Source of the DNA: Deltaproteobacteria bacterium
GTDB taxonomy: Bacteria > Desulfobacterota > Desulfovibrionia > Desulfovibrionales > Desulfovibrionaceae
Direction: 5' to 3'
Assembly: GCA_031285295.1 (NCBI GenBank)
Contig: JAITWK010000012.1
Location: forward strand, 1-41,262
DNA: 41,262 nucleotides
Each line of letters starts with the position of its first letter. The first letter of the stretch is position 1. Of this stretch, positions 27,350 to 35,914 are shown piece after piece. A program made the position numbers and the translations under genes. The notes under the pieces are model-generated. The model worked only from the letters and a program-made list of their open reading frames with translations, was not told the DNA's origin and did no database searches.

Positions 27350-27466
27350 ATGAAACGGAACAAACACGAATGTAATATCACCGATTGTCATCAATACAGC
27401 CCATTGTCAGGGTTAATACATACAAAAAAATATATGGACAACCCGGCGGCTAAAATGCTTAATTAA
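27350..27466 (+). CDS. Possible 38-residue protein with a Cys/His cluster
   Basis: ATG 27350 is preceded by AAGGGGAG at 6-base spacing, and the frame runs 38 codons to TAA. Near the N-terminus are H6-x-C8 and C13-H14, a compact set that could bind a metal. No homologue is recognised. The good ribosome-binding site is the main support; the frame is short and could be chance. Confidence 0.35.
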   Translation: MKRNKHECNITDCHQYSPLSGLIHTKKYMDNPAAKMLN

Positions 27467-27490
27467 CCGCTTGCGATTCGGGTATACGCG

Positions 27491-27552
27491 GTAGCGCCTA
27501 AGTTTGTCGTCAGACAGATGGCAAATAAAGCGAATTTTTAATCAGGCGCTAC
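27491..27552 (+). promoter_or_regulatory. Inverted repeat in the leader of the PurF-like gene
   Basis: GTAGCGCCT (27491-27499) and AGGCGCTAC (27544-27552) are perfect 9-base arms 44 bases apart. The second arm ends 5 bases before the Shine-Dalgarno GGAGG, so folding could affect translation of the gene at 27567. The enclosed sequence matches no riboswitch I know. Confidence 0.4.
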
Positions 27553-27566
27553 GAATTGGAGGAAAA

Positions 27567-28994
27567 ATGGGCGGCATTTTCGGCATAACCAGAAAACACG
27601 ACTGCGTGCACGATCTTTTTTACGGCACCGACTATCTCTCACATCTGGGCACCAAGCGCGGCGGCCTGGCTGTGGCCGGTTCCGATACTTTCACCAGCCG
27701 GGTTCACCTTCTGGAATCAAGCTATTTCCGCACCAAACTGGAGCCGGATCTTAAAGATCTCAAGGGCAATATCGGCTTGGGCGCGATCAGCGATACCGAC
27801 AGCCAGCCGCTGACCTTCTACTCGCATCTTGGGTCTTTCTCGCTGGTTACAGTGGGCCGCATCACCAACATCGACGAACTGGCAGCCGAAGCCGGAAAAT
27901 ACCGCTACACTTTCAACCGTTCCTCGGCGGGCAAAGTGCGCCCCACCGAGATTATCGCCATGCTCCTGAGCCGCGAGAACTCCTTTGAGGATGGCATCCG
28001 CGCCGTACACGCACGGGTAAAAGGCTCCTGCTCCTTCATCATCATGACGGAAAAAGGCCTGTACGGCTGCCGCGACTTGCTGGGCCGCACTCCGCTCACG
28101 CTCGGCTGCAAGCCAGGCGCCAGCAGCTCCGATCCGGAAGGCTGGGTGCTTTCCTCCGAATCCAGCGCCTTTTACAATGTGGGCTTTGAGACGGTGCGCG
28201 ATCTCGGGCCGGGCGAAGCGATTTTTGTCACCCCGGATGGCTGGGAAACGCGCATTGCCCCCGGCAACAAGATGCAAATCTGTTCGTTCCTCTGGGTCTA
28301 TTACGGCTACCCTTCCGCCTGCTACGAAGGCGTGAACGTGGAAGATTCCCGCTACCGCTGCGGCGCGGCCCTGGCCGCCGAAGACAATGTGGAAGTGGAT
28401 TTCGTGGGCGGCATCCCGGATTCCGGCATCGGCCACGCGGTTGGCTACGCCAACTACCGCCGCTTGCCCTATGGCCGCCCGCTGGTCAAATACACGCCCA
28501 CCTGGCCGCGCAGCTTCATGCCGCAAAATCAGGAATCACGCGATCTGGTTGCCAAAATGAAGCTCATTCCCAACCGGGCGCTCATTCAGGACAAACGCAT
28601 CGCCTTTCTGGACGATTCCATTGTGCGCGGCACTCAGCTCAAGGATAACGTCAAGGTTCTCTACCAGCAGGGGGCCAAAGAGGTGCATATCCGCATCGCC
28701 TGCCCCACCCTGGTCTATCCCTGCCCTTTCCTCAACTTTTCGCCCGCGCGCTCGGCGCTTGAGCTGATGGGGCTGAAAGCCATTTTTGCCCTGGAAGGCA
28801 AGGAAGGGAAGGATATCGAACGCTACGTCAATTCCGCCGACCCCAAAAACGCGGAAATGGTGGAATGGATACGCGGACAGTTCCAGTTATCTTCCCTGAA
28901 ATTCCAAAGGCTGGATAACCTGGTCAAAGCCATCGGCCTGCCGAAACAGCAGCTTTGTACGCATTGTTGGGATGGTTCGAGCTTCGGAAATTAA
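27567..28994 (+). CDS. PurF-like amidophosphoribosyltransferase paralogue without the glutaminase cysteine
   Basis: 475 residues from ATG 27567 (GGAGG five bases upstream); an in-frame upstream start at 27504 has no ribosome-binding site. PurF makes phosphoribosylamine from PRPP and glutamine, and its N-terminal Cys (MCGIFG) is the glutaminase nucleophile. This protein begins MGGIFG, so the nucleophile is Gly. The H-R-G-Q-D glutamine-site motif is also altered (SHLGTKRGG). The PRPP loop FLDDSIVRGTQ (D349-D350) is intact. C239, C386, C464 and C467 fall where B. subtilis PurF binds its 4Fe-4S cluster. It should use PRPP but not glutamine; ammonia, or another amine donor, is an inference. The AlaX-like gene follows after 5 bases. 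Confidence 0.88.
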   Translation: MGGIFGITRKHDCVHDLFYGTDYLSHLGTKRGGLAVAGSDTFTSRVHLLESSYFRTKLEPDLKDLKGNIGLGAISDTDSQPLTFYSHLGSFSLVTVGRITNIDELAAEAGKYRYTFNRSSAGKVRPTEIIAMLLSRENSFEDGIRAVHARVKGSCSFIIMTEKGLYGCRDLLGRTPLTLGCKPGASSSDPEGWVLSSESSAFYNVGFETVRDLGPGEAIFVTPDGWETRIAPGNKMQICSFLWVYYGYPSACYEGVNVEDSRYRCGAALAAEDNVEVDFVGGIPDSGIGHAVGYANYRRLPYGRPLVKYTPTWPRSFMPQNQESRDLVAKMKLIPNRALIQDKRIAFLDDSIVRGTQLKDNVKVLYQQGAKEVHIRIACPTLVYPCPFLNFSPARSALELMGLKAIFALEGKEGKDIERYVNSADPKNAEMVEWIRGQFQLSSLKFQRLDNLVKAIGLPKQQLCTHCWDGSSFGN

Positions 28995-28999
28995 AAATT

Positions 29000-29467
29000 A
29001 TGGCCAAAGACTACGATCCCCAAATGCATACCGCCGAGCATGTGCTTAACCAGACCATGATCCGCCTGTTCGGCTGCGGGCGCTGCTTTTCCTCACATCT
29101 CAATCCAGGCAAATCCAAGTGCGACTATTATTTTGACCGCGATTTGACTGTAATCGATGCCGCCGCGTTGGAAAGCGCAGTCAACATCGTGCTGGACCAA
29201 GATCTGCCGGTGCAGGAACGCATGGTCCCCAGACGGGAAGCCGAAAGTCTGGTCAATCTTTCCAAGCTTCCGGCTTCGGTGGGTCCGGACGATCCCATTC
29301 GTCTTGTAACCATTGGCGATTACGATATCTGCCCCTGCATCGGGGCGCACGTCTCTTCCACTGGCGAAGTGGGCCGCTTTTGCCTGATCTCGCACGGCCT
29401 TCTGGAGAAGGAAGCCGGAAGCGATACAGAGCAGTCGGTGCTGCGCCTGCGCTTCAAGCTGGTCTAA
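29000..29467 (+). CDS. AlaX-like protein (tRNA synthetase second additional domain, editing type)
   Basis: 155 residues from ATG 29000, five bases after the PurF-like stop, so one operon. It matches the zinc-binding editing domain shared by ThrRS, AlaRS and free-standing AlaX proteins, which hydrolyse mischarged tRNAs. The motif HTAEH (H10, H14) and CPCIGAHVSSTGEVGRF (C111, C113, H117) stand for HxxxH and CxxxH; the usual C-x-G-T-H reads C-I-G-A-H. It is close to a minimal SAD domain in length. Pairing with a PurF-like gene is unusual and the real substrate is open. The stop overlaps that of the convergent transporter. Confidence 0.85.
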   Translation: MAKDYDPQMHTAEHVLNQTMIRLFGCGRCFSSHLNPGKSKCDYYFDRDLTVIDAAALESAVNIVLDQDLPVQERMVPRREAESLVNLSKLPASVGPDDPIRLVTIGDYDICPCIGAHVSSTGEVGRFCLISHGLLEKEAGSDTEQSVLRLRFKLV

Positions 29468-31401
29468 AACGGAAACAGTATCGGCAGCGCAATAATCATC
29501 ACCACCGCCATCAGGGCTTGCATGGGCAGGCCTATTTTAAGGTAATCAAAGAAGGTATAGCGCCCGGCCGACATAACCAGGGCGTTGGATGGCGTGGCAA
29601 ACGGGCTGGCGAAGCACATGCTGGACGCGGTGGCCACCGCGATCAAAAACGGCAGCGGGTCACACCCCAGGCCGATGGCAATTTGAATGGCTACCGGGGC
29701 AACCAGCAGCGCAACCGGGGTGTTGCTGATAATGATGTTCATGGCCGAAGTCAGGCTGTACACCACGGCCAGGGCTGCCATCGGGCCGTGTTCCTCCCCG
29801 ATGCCGGTCATGAAAGCGGCGGCGATGTCCAGCAGGCCGGTCTTTTCCATGGCAATGGCCATGGGCAGCATGCTGGAAATCATCACCACCGTTTCCCAGC
29901 TGATGGCCTGATAAGCTTCTGCGACGTTGCGGTAGCAGCCGCCAGCAATCAGCACTACAGCCGCCAGCAGAACAGCCGCCACCGTGGGCAGCAGTCCGCT
30001 GGCCATGCAGATGATCATCAATACCACCACTACGGAAAGAAAGGGAATTTTGGCGCGTAAAGCGCCAGCTCCAGCCTGCGCCTTGAGATCCCCTACCACT
30101 ACCCAATTACTGGAGTTATCGGCCAGACGCGCGAGATCCGACCAGGCCCCCTGCGCCAGCAAGGCGTCGCCCGCGTGCAGCACCTGATCCTTGACGTTTT
30201 CCAGAATATACTGACTGCCGCGGTGAATGCCCATAACGGTAATGCCGTAAAGTTCGCGCAGATGGGCGCTGGCCACGGTTCCATCAACATAGCGGGAAGA
30301 GGACATGAGTACCAGTTCGCAGATGCCGATGGAATCGAAGCGGTATTTTTCCTTTGCCCCGGCCTCTGCCGCATTGGAAAGTTCCAGGCCATAATCCTTG
30401 ACCAGACGCGTGATTCCTTCCGCTGAACCCTGAGCGTACAAAATGTCTCCGGCCTGAATTACCGTATCCGCTCTGGGTGAAAGTTGCTCCTGCCGCTCGC
30501 CGAAAGCGCCCCGCCTGGAGCGGCGCAGTTCCCGGATGGTCACGCCGTATTCAGCGGTAAGGCGCAAATCGGCCAGACTGCGCCCGGGCATGCTTGAATC
30601 GTTTTCGCTCGACTTATCATCGACCCACTCGCTGATAAACAGGCCGTTCATGGAAAATGTTTTCCGGTCCGCATTGCCGGGAACCACAATCTTGTGGATG
30701 TTATGGGTCAGATTGTATTGATCCACCAGCTCCTGCAATGCCTGACCGCGATCCTTGCTCTCGCCCTTTTCGTTTTTACGCCGCGCCAGAAAATATGACG
30801 TTACCGGCGCAAGTATGAACAGGCCAAAGACCATGCTGACTATGCCGACCGGCAAAAAAGAGAACAGGGTAAGCGACTCATAACCGGCCTTTACGTAAAC
30901 ATCGTTGGCCACCATGTTGGGCGGGTTGCCGATCAGGGTCAACATGCCGCCGATACCGGCCATGAAGGCCAGCGGCATGAGAAAACGGCTGGGGCTGACA
31001 TTGATGGAAACGGCCAGGCTCACCACAATCGGCATCATGATGGCTACAGTGCCGGTATTGCTTACCAGCGAGCCGATCATGGCCGTAATCAGCATAAAGA
31101 GCATGAAAAGCACGTTCTGATTGGTGCCAGCCAAGGCCACCAGTTTGTCGCTGATAACATTGGCCAGGCCGGTGCGCACAATGGCCCCGCCGACAACAAA
31201 CATGCCCACAATAGTTATTACCACCGGATTGGAAAAACCGGACAAAGCCTCGGTCGGCGTAAGAACGCCGCATAACACCAGACTAAGCATGGCGCTGACG
31301 GCCACAAGATCCGAACGCACCTTGCCGATAGCGAAAAAAACTACCGTCACGGCCAGAACGAGAAGAGTAATAAACATGGGCAAATTTTCAGCTGTGAACA
31401 T
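29464..31401 (-). CDS. SLC13/DASS-family anion transporter with two TrkA-C domains
   Basis: 645 residues. Two blocks of membrane helices (about 1-205 and 455-645) flank two cytoplasmic TrkA-C (RCK_C) domains (about 275-445). Each block has the family SNT motif: VSNTGTVAIMMP (S114-N115-T116) and ISNTPVALLVAP (S559-N560-T561). A segment TLIGNPPNMVA replaces the usual TLIGTPPN. Relatives carry sulfate, dicarboxylates or other anions, usually with sodium; sulfate or an organosulfur anion would suit a sulfate reducer, but this is inference. The start ATG 31401 lacks a clear Shine-Dalgarno. It converges on the AlaX-like gene with overlapping stops and no terminator between them. Confidence 0.9.
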   Translation of the reverse strand: MFTAENLPMFITLLVLAVTVVFFAIGKVRSDLVAVSAMLSLVLCGVLTPTEALSGFSNPVVITIVGMFVVGGAIVRTGLANVISDKLVALAGTNQNVLFMLFMLITAMIGSLVSNTGTVAIMMPIVVSLAVSINVSPSRFLMPLAFMAGIGGMLTLIGNPPNMVANDVYVKAGYESLTLFSFLPVGIVSMVFGLFILAPVTSYFLARRKNEKGESKDRGQALQELVDQYNLTHNIHKIVVPGNADRKTFSMNGLFISEWVDDKSSENDSSMPGRSLADLRLTAEYGVTIRELRRSRRGAFGERQEQLSPRADTVIQAGDILYAQGSAEGITRLVKDYGLELSNAAEAGAKEKYRFDSIGICELVLMSSSRYVDGTVASAHLRELYGITVMGIHRGSQYILENVKDQVLHAGDALLAQGAWSDLARLADNSSNWVVVGDLKAQAGAGALRAKIPFLSVVVVLMIICMASGLLPTVAAVLLAAVVLIAGGCYRNVAEAYQAISWETVVMISSMLPMAIAMEKTGLLDIAAAFMTGIGEEHGPMAALAVVYSLTSAMNIIISNTPVALLVAPVAIQIAIGLGCDPLPFLIAVATASSMCFASPFATPSNALVMSAGRYTFFDYLKIGLPMQALMAVVMIIALPILFPF

Positions 31402-31595
31402 GAATATGACTGCGCGCCGCGCGGGTTGAAGTTGCCGGGGCTTTTTAAAGATATAACGATATTTGGCCTGTTTTTACTAGGCTATTTTAGGGGTAAATAC
31501 AAGCGGCGCAATTATATACATGAATTCAACTCCGGGTTGCTATTAAAAGTTAGATGTTCTTATTGCTCGCCTGTTCAGGCTGAATAAATAGGGAT

Positions 31596-31627
31596 GCCCC
31601 TGAGGAATCTAGCCATTCCTCTGGGGC
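31596..31627 (+). other. Strong hairpin of unknown role
   Basis: GCCCCTGAGGAAT / ATTCCTCTGGGGC pairs over 13 positions with a single T-T mismatch, closing the loop CTAGCC. No U-tract follows on either strand. A small GAGT/ACTC hairpin and a GGAGG come next, so it may be the leader of the small frame at 31668. Confidence 0.5.
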
Positions 31628-31667
31628 GTAGTCAAAGAGTCTCAAAAACTCGGAGGTTTACATACAG

Positions 31668-31742
31668 ATGGTTCGCGCCAAAACCGGCCCGCTTGCAATA
31701 AATTTATCTATTCAGCGCGTTTTGTCAACTCTCTGCAAGTAA
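31668..31742 (+). CDS. Possible 24-residue peptide behind the hairpin
   Basis: ATG 31668 has CGGAGG eleven bases upstream and reads 24 codons (MVRAKTGPLAINLSIQ...) to TAA. It is mildly basic with no TM helix. There is no homologue in memory. It is supported only by the ribosome-binding site and the structured leader. Confidence 0.2.
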   Translation: MVRAKTGPLAINLSIQRVLSTLCK

Positions 31743-31786
31743 TCAGCTTTATGTCTTTTTTCTATGCCTGAAATTAAGGTTTTAAC

Positions 31787-31939
31787 GTGGACAAGGATAG
31801 CCGCATCAAAAACGCTCCCAATGACTGGGCTACGGAACACGACAAACCGCGATACGCTTTGGACTTGCTGTTAAACATCGTCACGGTAAGTACTGAAACA
31901 ATGAGAGTTGTGAAGAGGGTGCCAAAATTTGAAGATTAG
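31787..31939 (+). pseudogene. C-terminal remnant resembling type ISP restriction-modification / helicase proteins
   Basis: A 50-codon frame (GTG to TAG) reading IKNAPNDWATE, PRYALDLLLNIVTVSTETM and VPKF. This matches the extreme C-terminus of type ISP restriction-modification enzymes and related helicases, where N-D-P-N-D-W, P-R-Y-I-L-D-L and T-V-S-x-E-T-M are recurrent (from memory of the family). The same frame has a stop just upstream and nothing else of the protein is present, so only the tail survives. It fits a block of decaying defence genes. Confidence 0.4.
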
Positions 31940-31982
31940 ACAGTAGGCTTACAAGGCAACATTGAGCTATTTATGGATAGTC

Positions 31983-32642
31983 CTAAACATGGTTACCCAC
32001 AGGGAGTAGTAAGTGATGTATATGAAGCAACTTCCCCGTATCTGCTTTATGCTTTGTTTTTAATCGATAGGAATTATCACACGGGAAAGGTTTTTTAGGG
32101 TTAATAACGGCTTTAGCTGAACTGCACTGATGCATGCTGTTGACTATAGATGTTTGAGCATCTGCCAGATCGCCATTCATTACAAAGCCGATCATTCCAC
32201 ATATCTTTGTTCGCGAAGAATACTTTTCGGTTGTAAAACGCTGAATTCCATTTTCATCTATATATTGTTTCTGATTTCTGGATAAATTTCCATTTTTATC
32301 AATTATATTTAGTCGCTTGCACTCATAAAGAATCTGCATGCTACCGACATTAAGCCATAGATCTGGTTTACCAATAGCAACTATATTGCCGTTATCATCA
32401 AATGTGACTTCTTCTGCTTGGGAGCTTACAGACCAAGGACGATTCGCATCATGGTGTTCATCTTGAATCCACCATTTTAATCGTCTGCTCATGTCATTCT
32501 CGAATGAGCTTGCTACGAAAACGGAGTGAATATCGTCCCAAGCTTGACCAATCATCGCAATGAAGGCTTCGTTTGCTCCCACAGGAGTACGCTCGCGAGA
32601 AATACTGCCGCGCCATTTAGCAATGCCAACTGTCCTATTCAT
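31983..32642 (-). CDS. PD-(D/E)xK nuclease-like protein coupled to the adenine methylase
   Basis: 219 residues. Its ATG overlaps the methylase stop (ATGA), so translation is coupled. Residues 91-109 contain G-K-P93-D94, then Y-E107-C-K109, the spacing of a PD-(D/E)xK nuclease core (a beta strand between the acidic residues). The early part has WWIQDEHHD and the tail is basic. With the methylase it could form the cleaving half of a restriction-modification system. No specific type II family is recognised. A+T rich like its partner. The stop at 31983 has no evident terminator. Confidence 0.7.
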   Translation of the reverse strand: MNRTVGIAKWRGSISRERTPVGANEAFIAMIGQAWDDIHSVFVASSFENDMSRRLKWWIQDEHHDANRPWSVSSQAEEVTFDDNGNIVAIGKPDLWLNVGSMQILYECKRLNIIDKNGNLSRNQKQYIDENGIQRFTTEKYSSRTKICGMIGFVMNGDLADAQTSIVNSMHQCSSAKAVINPKKPFPCDNSYRLKTKHKADTGKLLHIHHLLLPVGNHV

Positions 32643-35600
32643 GAGATAGCTCCATCAGTATGGGAGCTGTCATCAATGTTTTCTGCTAAGATATAATCCA
32701 GTAGTTCTTCGGCATCACGATAAGCACTTTCAGTAAGCCAAAAGCGTAGCTGTATTGGCTTAATCATAAAAATATCATCACCAATAAAGAAAAAGAATTT
32801 CCTAAGTAGATAAATATTTTTTGATATCATCTTTTGAAATGCATTTACTTTATATAACGGTGTCATATTTTCTTCATTTGAAGAATTAATAATATCATTA
32901 ATATCGCGGTTTTTTTCTCTTAGTGATATTTTAATTAAGCCAAACTCTCGCGTATAAGAAACAACTTTTGCAGTAGCCTTGTAGTTGTATTTCAGAGAAT
33001 CTGTTAGTGATTGGCTAAGAGTTGCGCAATACATAGAAAGTCTTTCAGTGGAAGTTGGCTCCCACAGGGCAGGTCGATCCGACTTCCCTGGATAGGCGGC
33101 AAGCCTGACGAACTCAAGACTTTCTCGTATAATCTTTACTTCATGTTCTTTTAAACCAAAGTAATTGTAGATGTATGCGTTGAATTTATCCTGAAAAAAA
33201 GAACCTGAACGTGGTTCAATAGGAGACAACAGCAAGTCATTAACAATGCTTTTTTCACTATCTAGGGAATCATACAGATTAAGTATGGCTGTTGTTGCTT
33301 CCTTAGCTCTCTGCTGATCGCGAAAATCTGAGGGTTGTGGGAATGGTAGGGAAAAGAAATCATTTCGTTTAGATAAGCGATTTCTATCTGAACCAATTTT
33401 CGTTGTGCAGGAAAGATACCAACTTGCAAGTTCACTATTTAAAAAAGCTGTAAGTATTTTAGCAGTGCTTTTACCTTCTTGAGTATTTGGAACGCAAATA
33501 CCAAGCATACTCATGTTAAAGCAAAAAGAAATATCCGAGTAGGTTGCCCTGAATGTGGGTAACTCTTCCTGAGATTTTCTGACAGAGGGAACAAGTACTA
33601 TGTGTGGAGCATAGTAGCTTTCCCAAAAATGAACACGTCGCACAGTGTCTGTTCCATAATAAGACGGATGAACTTTTTTCTGTGCAAATGGTTTTAGATC
33701 TTCTACCTGGATATAAGGAAGCTCATTAAGACAATTTAGCTTTAGCGGCTTTTCATTTGAGTTCTCTTTAATGGATTGAAAGCCTAACCCAACTCCCCAT
33801 TCTGGACGGACTTCTTTTCCCTTTTGAGATCGAGCTCTTTGTGTAGGCAATAATAACTCGCCTAGTTTTGGCATTGACTCTAGATAGTTTAATAGTTTTT
33901 GCTCAACAGGATTTCCCCACATCAACCGTTTAAAGATCATTGGAGGAGAGACGAGCATTTCAGAAACAGAAAGCCTATGATAATCTTCTTTTGCTAACAA
34001 AATACGTTTTGACTGTGTAGCATGCAGATCCGCTTTGGGGCTTAGATGCTCATAGGTGTATGCCTGCTGCACATCCTTTGATAGAATCGCCAAAATAATG
34101 CACGCAGGTATTTTTCCATTGTCAAAAAGTATGTTTCTTAGGTCTGACAAATCAATTAATCTTGAAAGCTGAATATCTTTAAGAAATAATTTGATCAAGG
34201 ATGTATGTGCACTGGCGTTAAAAAAGAAACCAGTTGTAGGAAGAAGGAGAGCGAGGCAACCAGAAGTTTTCAGATGCTTTATGCTTTTCCAGACAAAAGG
34301 CCAAGAGCGTTCGCTATAAGGGATTTCACGACCATTCTGAGAACACCAATTGTGTCCAAAAGATTCCCAAGCATCCCTTTGCAGCTCCGGTTGTGATGGG
34401 TGCTTATATTGTCCCCAAGGAGGATTGCCAATGACAACATCAAAAGATGAATCCTCCGGCAAGTTAAAAAAACTAACGCTTTTAAGCGTGTCGCCGATAA
34501 TTGGCGGTAAAAGAGGTTGCTCACCCGTGTCTATCAACGATTGTAGATCTTTGGGAGTTCTCTCGTTAAGGAGTGCCAACGCTATTGAAAATGCCGCGAT
34601 ACGAACTGCTGTAGGATTCTTGTCAGCACCATGCAAGCTGAATGCAATTTGCTTTAATTCATCCCATGAGAGGTTCCCATTAACATATTTGCGGTATTCT
34701 ACGATGCGCTGAAATAATAGAACAAGAAAAATTCCAGAACCACAAGCCGGATCTAAAATTTTAGGAATGGATTTCTGTTTTAGGATGTCAAATATGAATG
34801 GCCAAACTTGATCTACTACGAGTTCTGCAAGTCTGCGAGGCGTGAAATAGGCTCCAAGTCCTTTTTTAGACCCTTCATCTTCCAAGAATCTATCATAAAC
34901 TTCACTAAAAAGCTCAACGGGGATATTATTGAATTGATAAATTCGCAGCAATCTCAATTCATTTGTCTTTGGGTTGAGTTTTCCCCGTAAAAAATCCGCC
35001 AACACGATATGGCTGCTTGCCCAAATTGTATCGCGGGGTGATAAAATCTTTCCGTTAAGAGCTTTATTTAAATGTTCTAGCAGTGCAGTCCAATCCTCAA
35101 TTGATGAAGAGAGCAACTCGTCAAGTGAACTATAATGACTTCCTGTATGTCTAAATATAAACTCAGAATCAATAATTTTTCTATCCCACAGATATAGTAG
35201 AAACATTGCTTGCAAAAGTATAGAGTGAGCAGCTCCTACATTTACTTGGTTATTTTTTTGTAGCAGTTGTCTATAGCCAATAAGATCTCTTACAAGTTGT
35301 GAATCTACACGAGTAGATGGGTCAAAGTGTTCAGGGTATGCCGAAAAAATATTACCAGATTCAATAGAGGGGATTATATCTTGAATATTATCATATTCTT
35401 CAGAAAGAGAAAGCGATTTTAAAAGCCAGTCTGCATCGAGAAGCCTTTTCTCGTCCCCAACGCCAGGAACAGACCATAGGGAGTATAATAAGATTGTATC
35501 TTGAGATAGCACAAGCAATACATCTGCAATCCCTTGATTCCAAAGAATTTTATGTACACAATTTACTTGTCCTGCGTCTATCTTATCTTGATATAATATA

Positions 35601-35800
35601 GCAGTCACTGGGAGGTTGTTTATGCAGTGAATTGCAGTTATGCCACTAGCAAGGGCCGACTTCAACGCAACAGACGTGGCTTGGCTCGCTTCTTCCTGAA
35701 GAAATACATCTTTCCCCAAGCGTTCAGATAAGCACAAGGCATCAAGCCATGTATCTGGTAGCTTCACAGGGGGAGCGGAAAAAACATCAGAAACAATCAT
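32639..35800 (-). CDS. N-6 adenine DNA methyltransferase (type IIG / HsdM-like, large)
   Basis: 1053 residues from ATG 35800, which has AAAGG seven bases upstream; an in-frame TTG at 35824 does not. A methylase domain occupies about residues 305-590: AYFTPRRLAELV, SAM-binding motif LDPACGSG (D350) and catalytic NPPW (N459). The N-terminal 170 residues resemble the amino-terminal region of large Eco57I-type methylases, and the C-terminal 400 probably include target recognition (for example LGFQSIKE and WESYYAPHIVLVPSVRK). I see no nuclease motif inside it, so cleavage would be left to the coupled downstream gene. It lies behind a HigBA-type pair on the same strand and is A+T rich, consistent with transfer. 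Confidence 0.85.
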   Translation of the reverse strand: MIVSDVFSAPPVKLPDTWLDALCLSERLGKDVFLQEEASQATSVALKSALASGITAIHCINNLPVTAILYQDKIDAGQVNCVHKILWNQGIADVLLVLSQDTILLYSLWSVPGVGDEKRLLDADWLLKSLSLSEEYDNIQDIIPSIESGNIFSAYPEHFDPSTRVDSQLVRDLIGYRQLLQKNNQVNVGAAHSILLQAMFLLYLWDRKIIDSEFIFRHTGSHYSSLDELLSSSIEDWTALLEHLNKALNGKILSPRDTIWASSHIVLADFLRGKLNPKTNELRLLRIYQFNNIPVELFSEVYDRFLEDEGSKKGLGAYFTPRRLAELVVDQVWPFIFDILKQKSIPKILDPACGSGIFLVLLFQRIVEYRKYVNGNLSWDELKQIAFSLHGADKNPTAVRIAAFSIALALLNERTPKDLQSLIDTGEQPLLPPIIGDTLKSVSFFNLPEDSSFDVVIGNPPWGQYKHPSQPELQRDAWESFGHNWCSQNGREIPYSERSWPFVWKSIKHLKTSGCLALLLPTTGFFFNASAHTSLIKLFLKDIQLSRLIDLSDLRNILFDNGKIPACIILAILSKDVQQAYTYEHLSPKADLHATQSKRILLAKEDYHRLSVSEMLVSPPMIFKRLMWGNPVEQKLLNYLESMPKLGELLLPTQRARSQKGKEVRPEWGVGLGFQSIKENSNEKPLKLNCLNELPYIQVEDLKPFAQKKVHPSYYGTDTVRRVHFWESYYAPHIVLVPSVRKSQEELPTFRATYSDISFCFNMSMLGICVPNTQEGKSTAKILTAFLNSELASWYLSCTTKIGSDRNRLSKRNDFFSLPFPQPSDFRDQQRAKEATTAILNLYDSLDSEKSIVNDLLLSPIEPRSGSFFQDKFNAYIYNYFGLKEHEVKIIRESLEFVRLAAYPGKSDRPALWEPTSTERLSMYCATLSQSLTDSLKYNYKATAKVVSYTREFGLIKISLREKNRDINDIINSSNEENMTPLYKVNAFQKMISKNIYLLRKFFFFIGDDIFMIKPIQLRFWLTESAYRDAEELLDYILAENIDDSSHTDGAIS

Positions 35801-35914
35801 AAGTAACCTTTCTTCTGGCTGCAAATCGTTTAAATACGAATTTGCTATTGCCCATCATCTCTAAACGAAACTAAAACTTTCGTCCTTGTTAAGTCAGGAT
35901 TTTTTTCATGCATT

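Larger units (their letters stand above)
31402..31982. other. 581-base spacer with gene debris, hairpins and a possible promoter
   Basis: There is no full gene. The minus strand has a TATAAT at 31511-31516 upstream of the transporter, without a good -35. GCCTG-TT-CAGGC lies near 31570. A strong hairpin (31596), a 24-codon frame (31668) and the remnant at 31787 are listed separately. The stretch separates core genes from the A+T-rich restriction/toxin block. Confidence 0.6.

Noticed and set aside
31596..31640. Possible hammerhead ribozyme (CTGAGGA fits the CUGANGA core)
   Set aside because: The GAAA box and the third stem are missing; the stretch is one simple hairpin.
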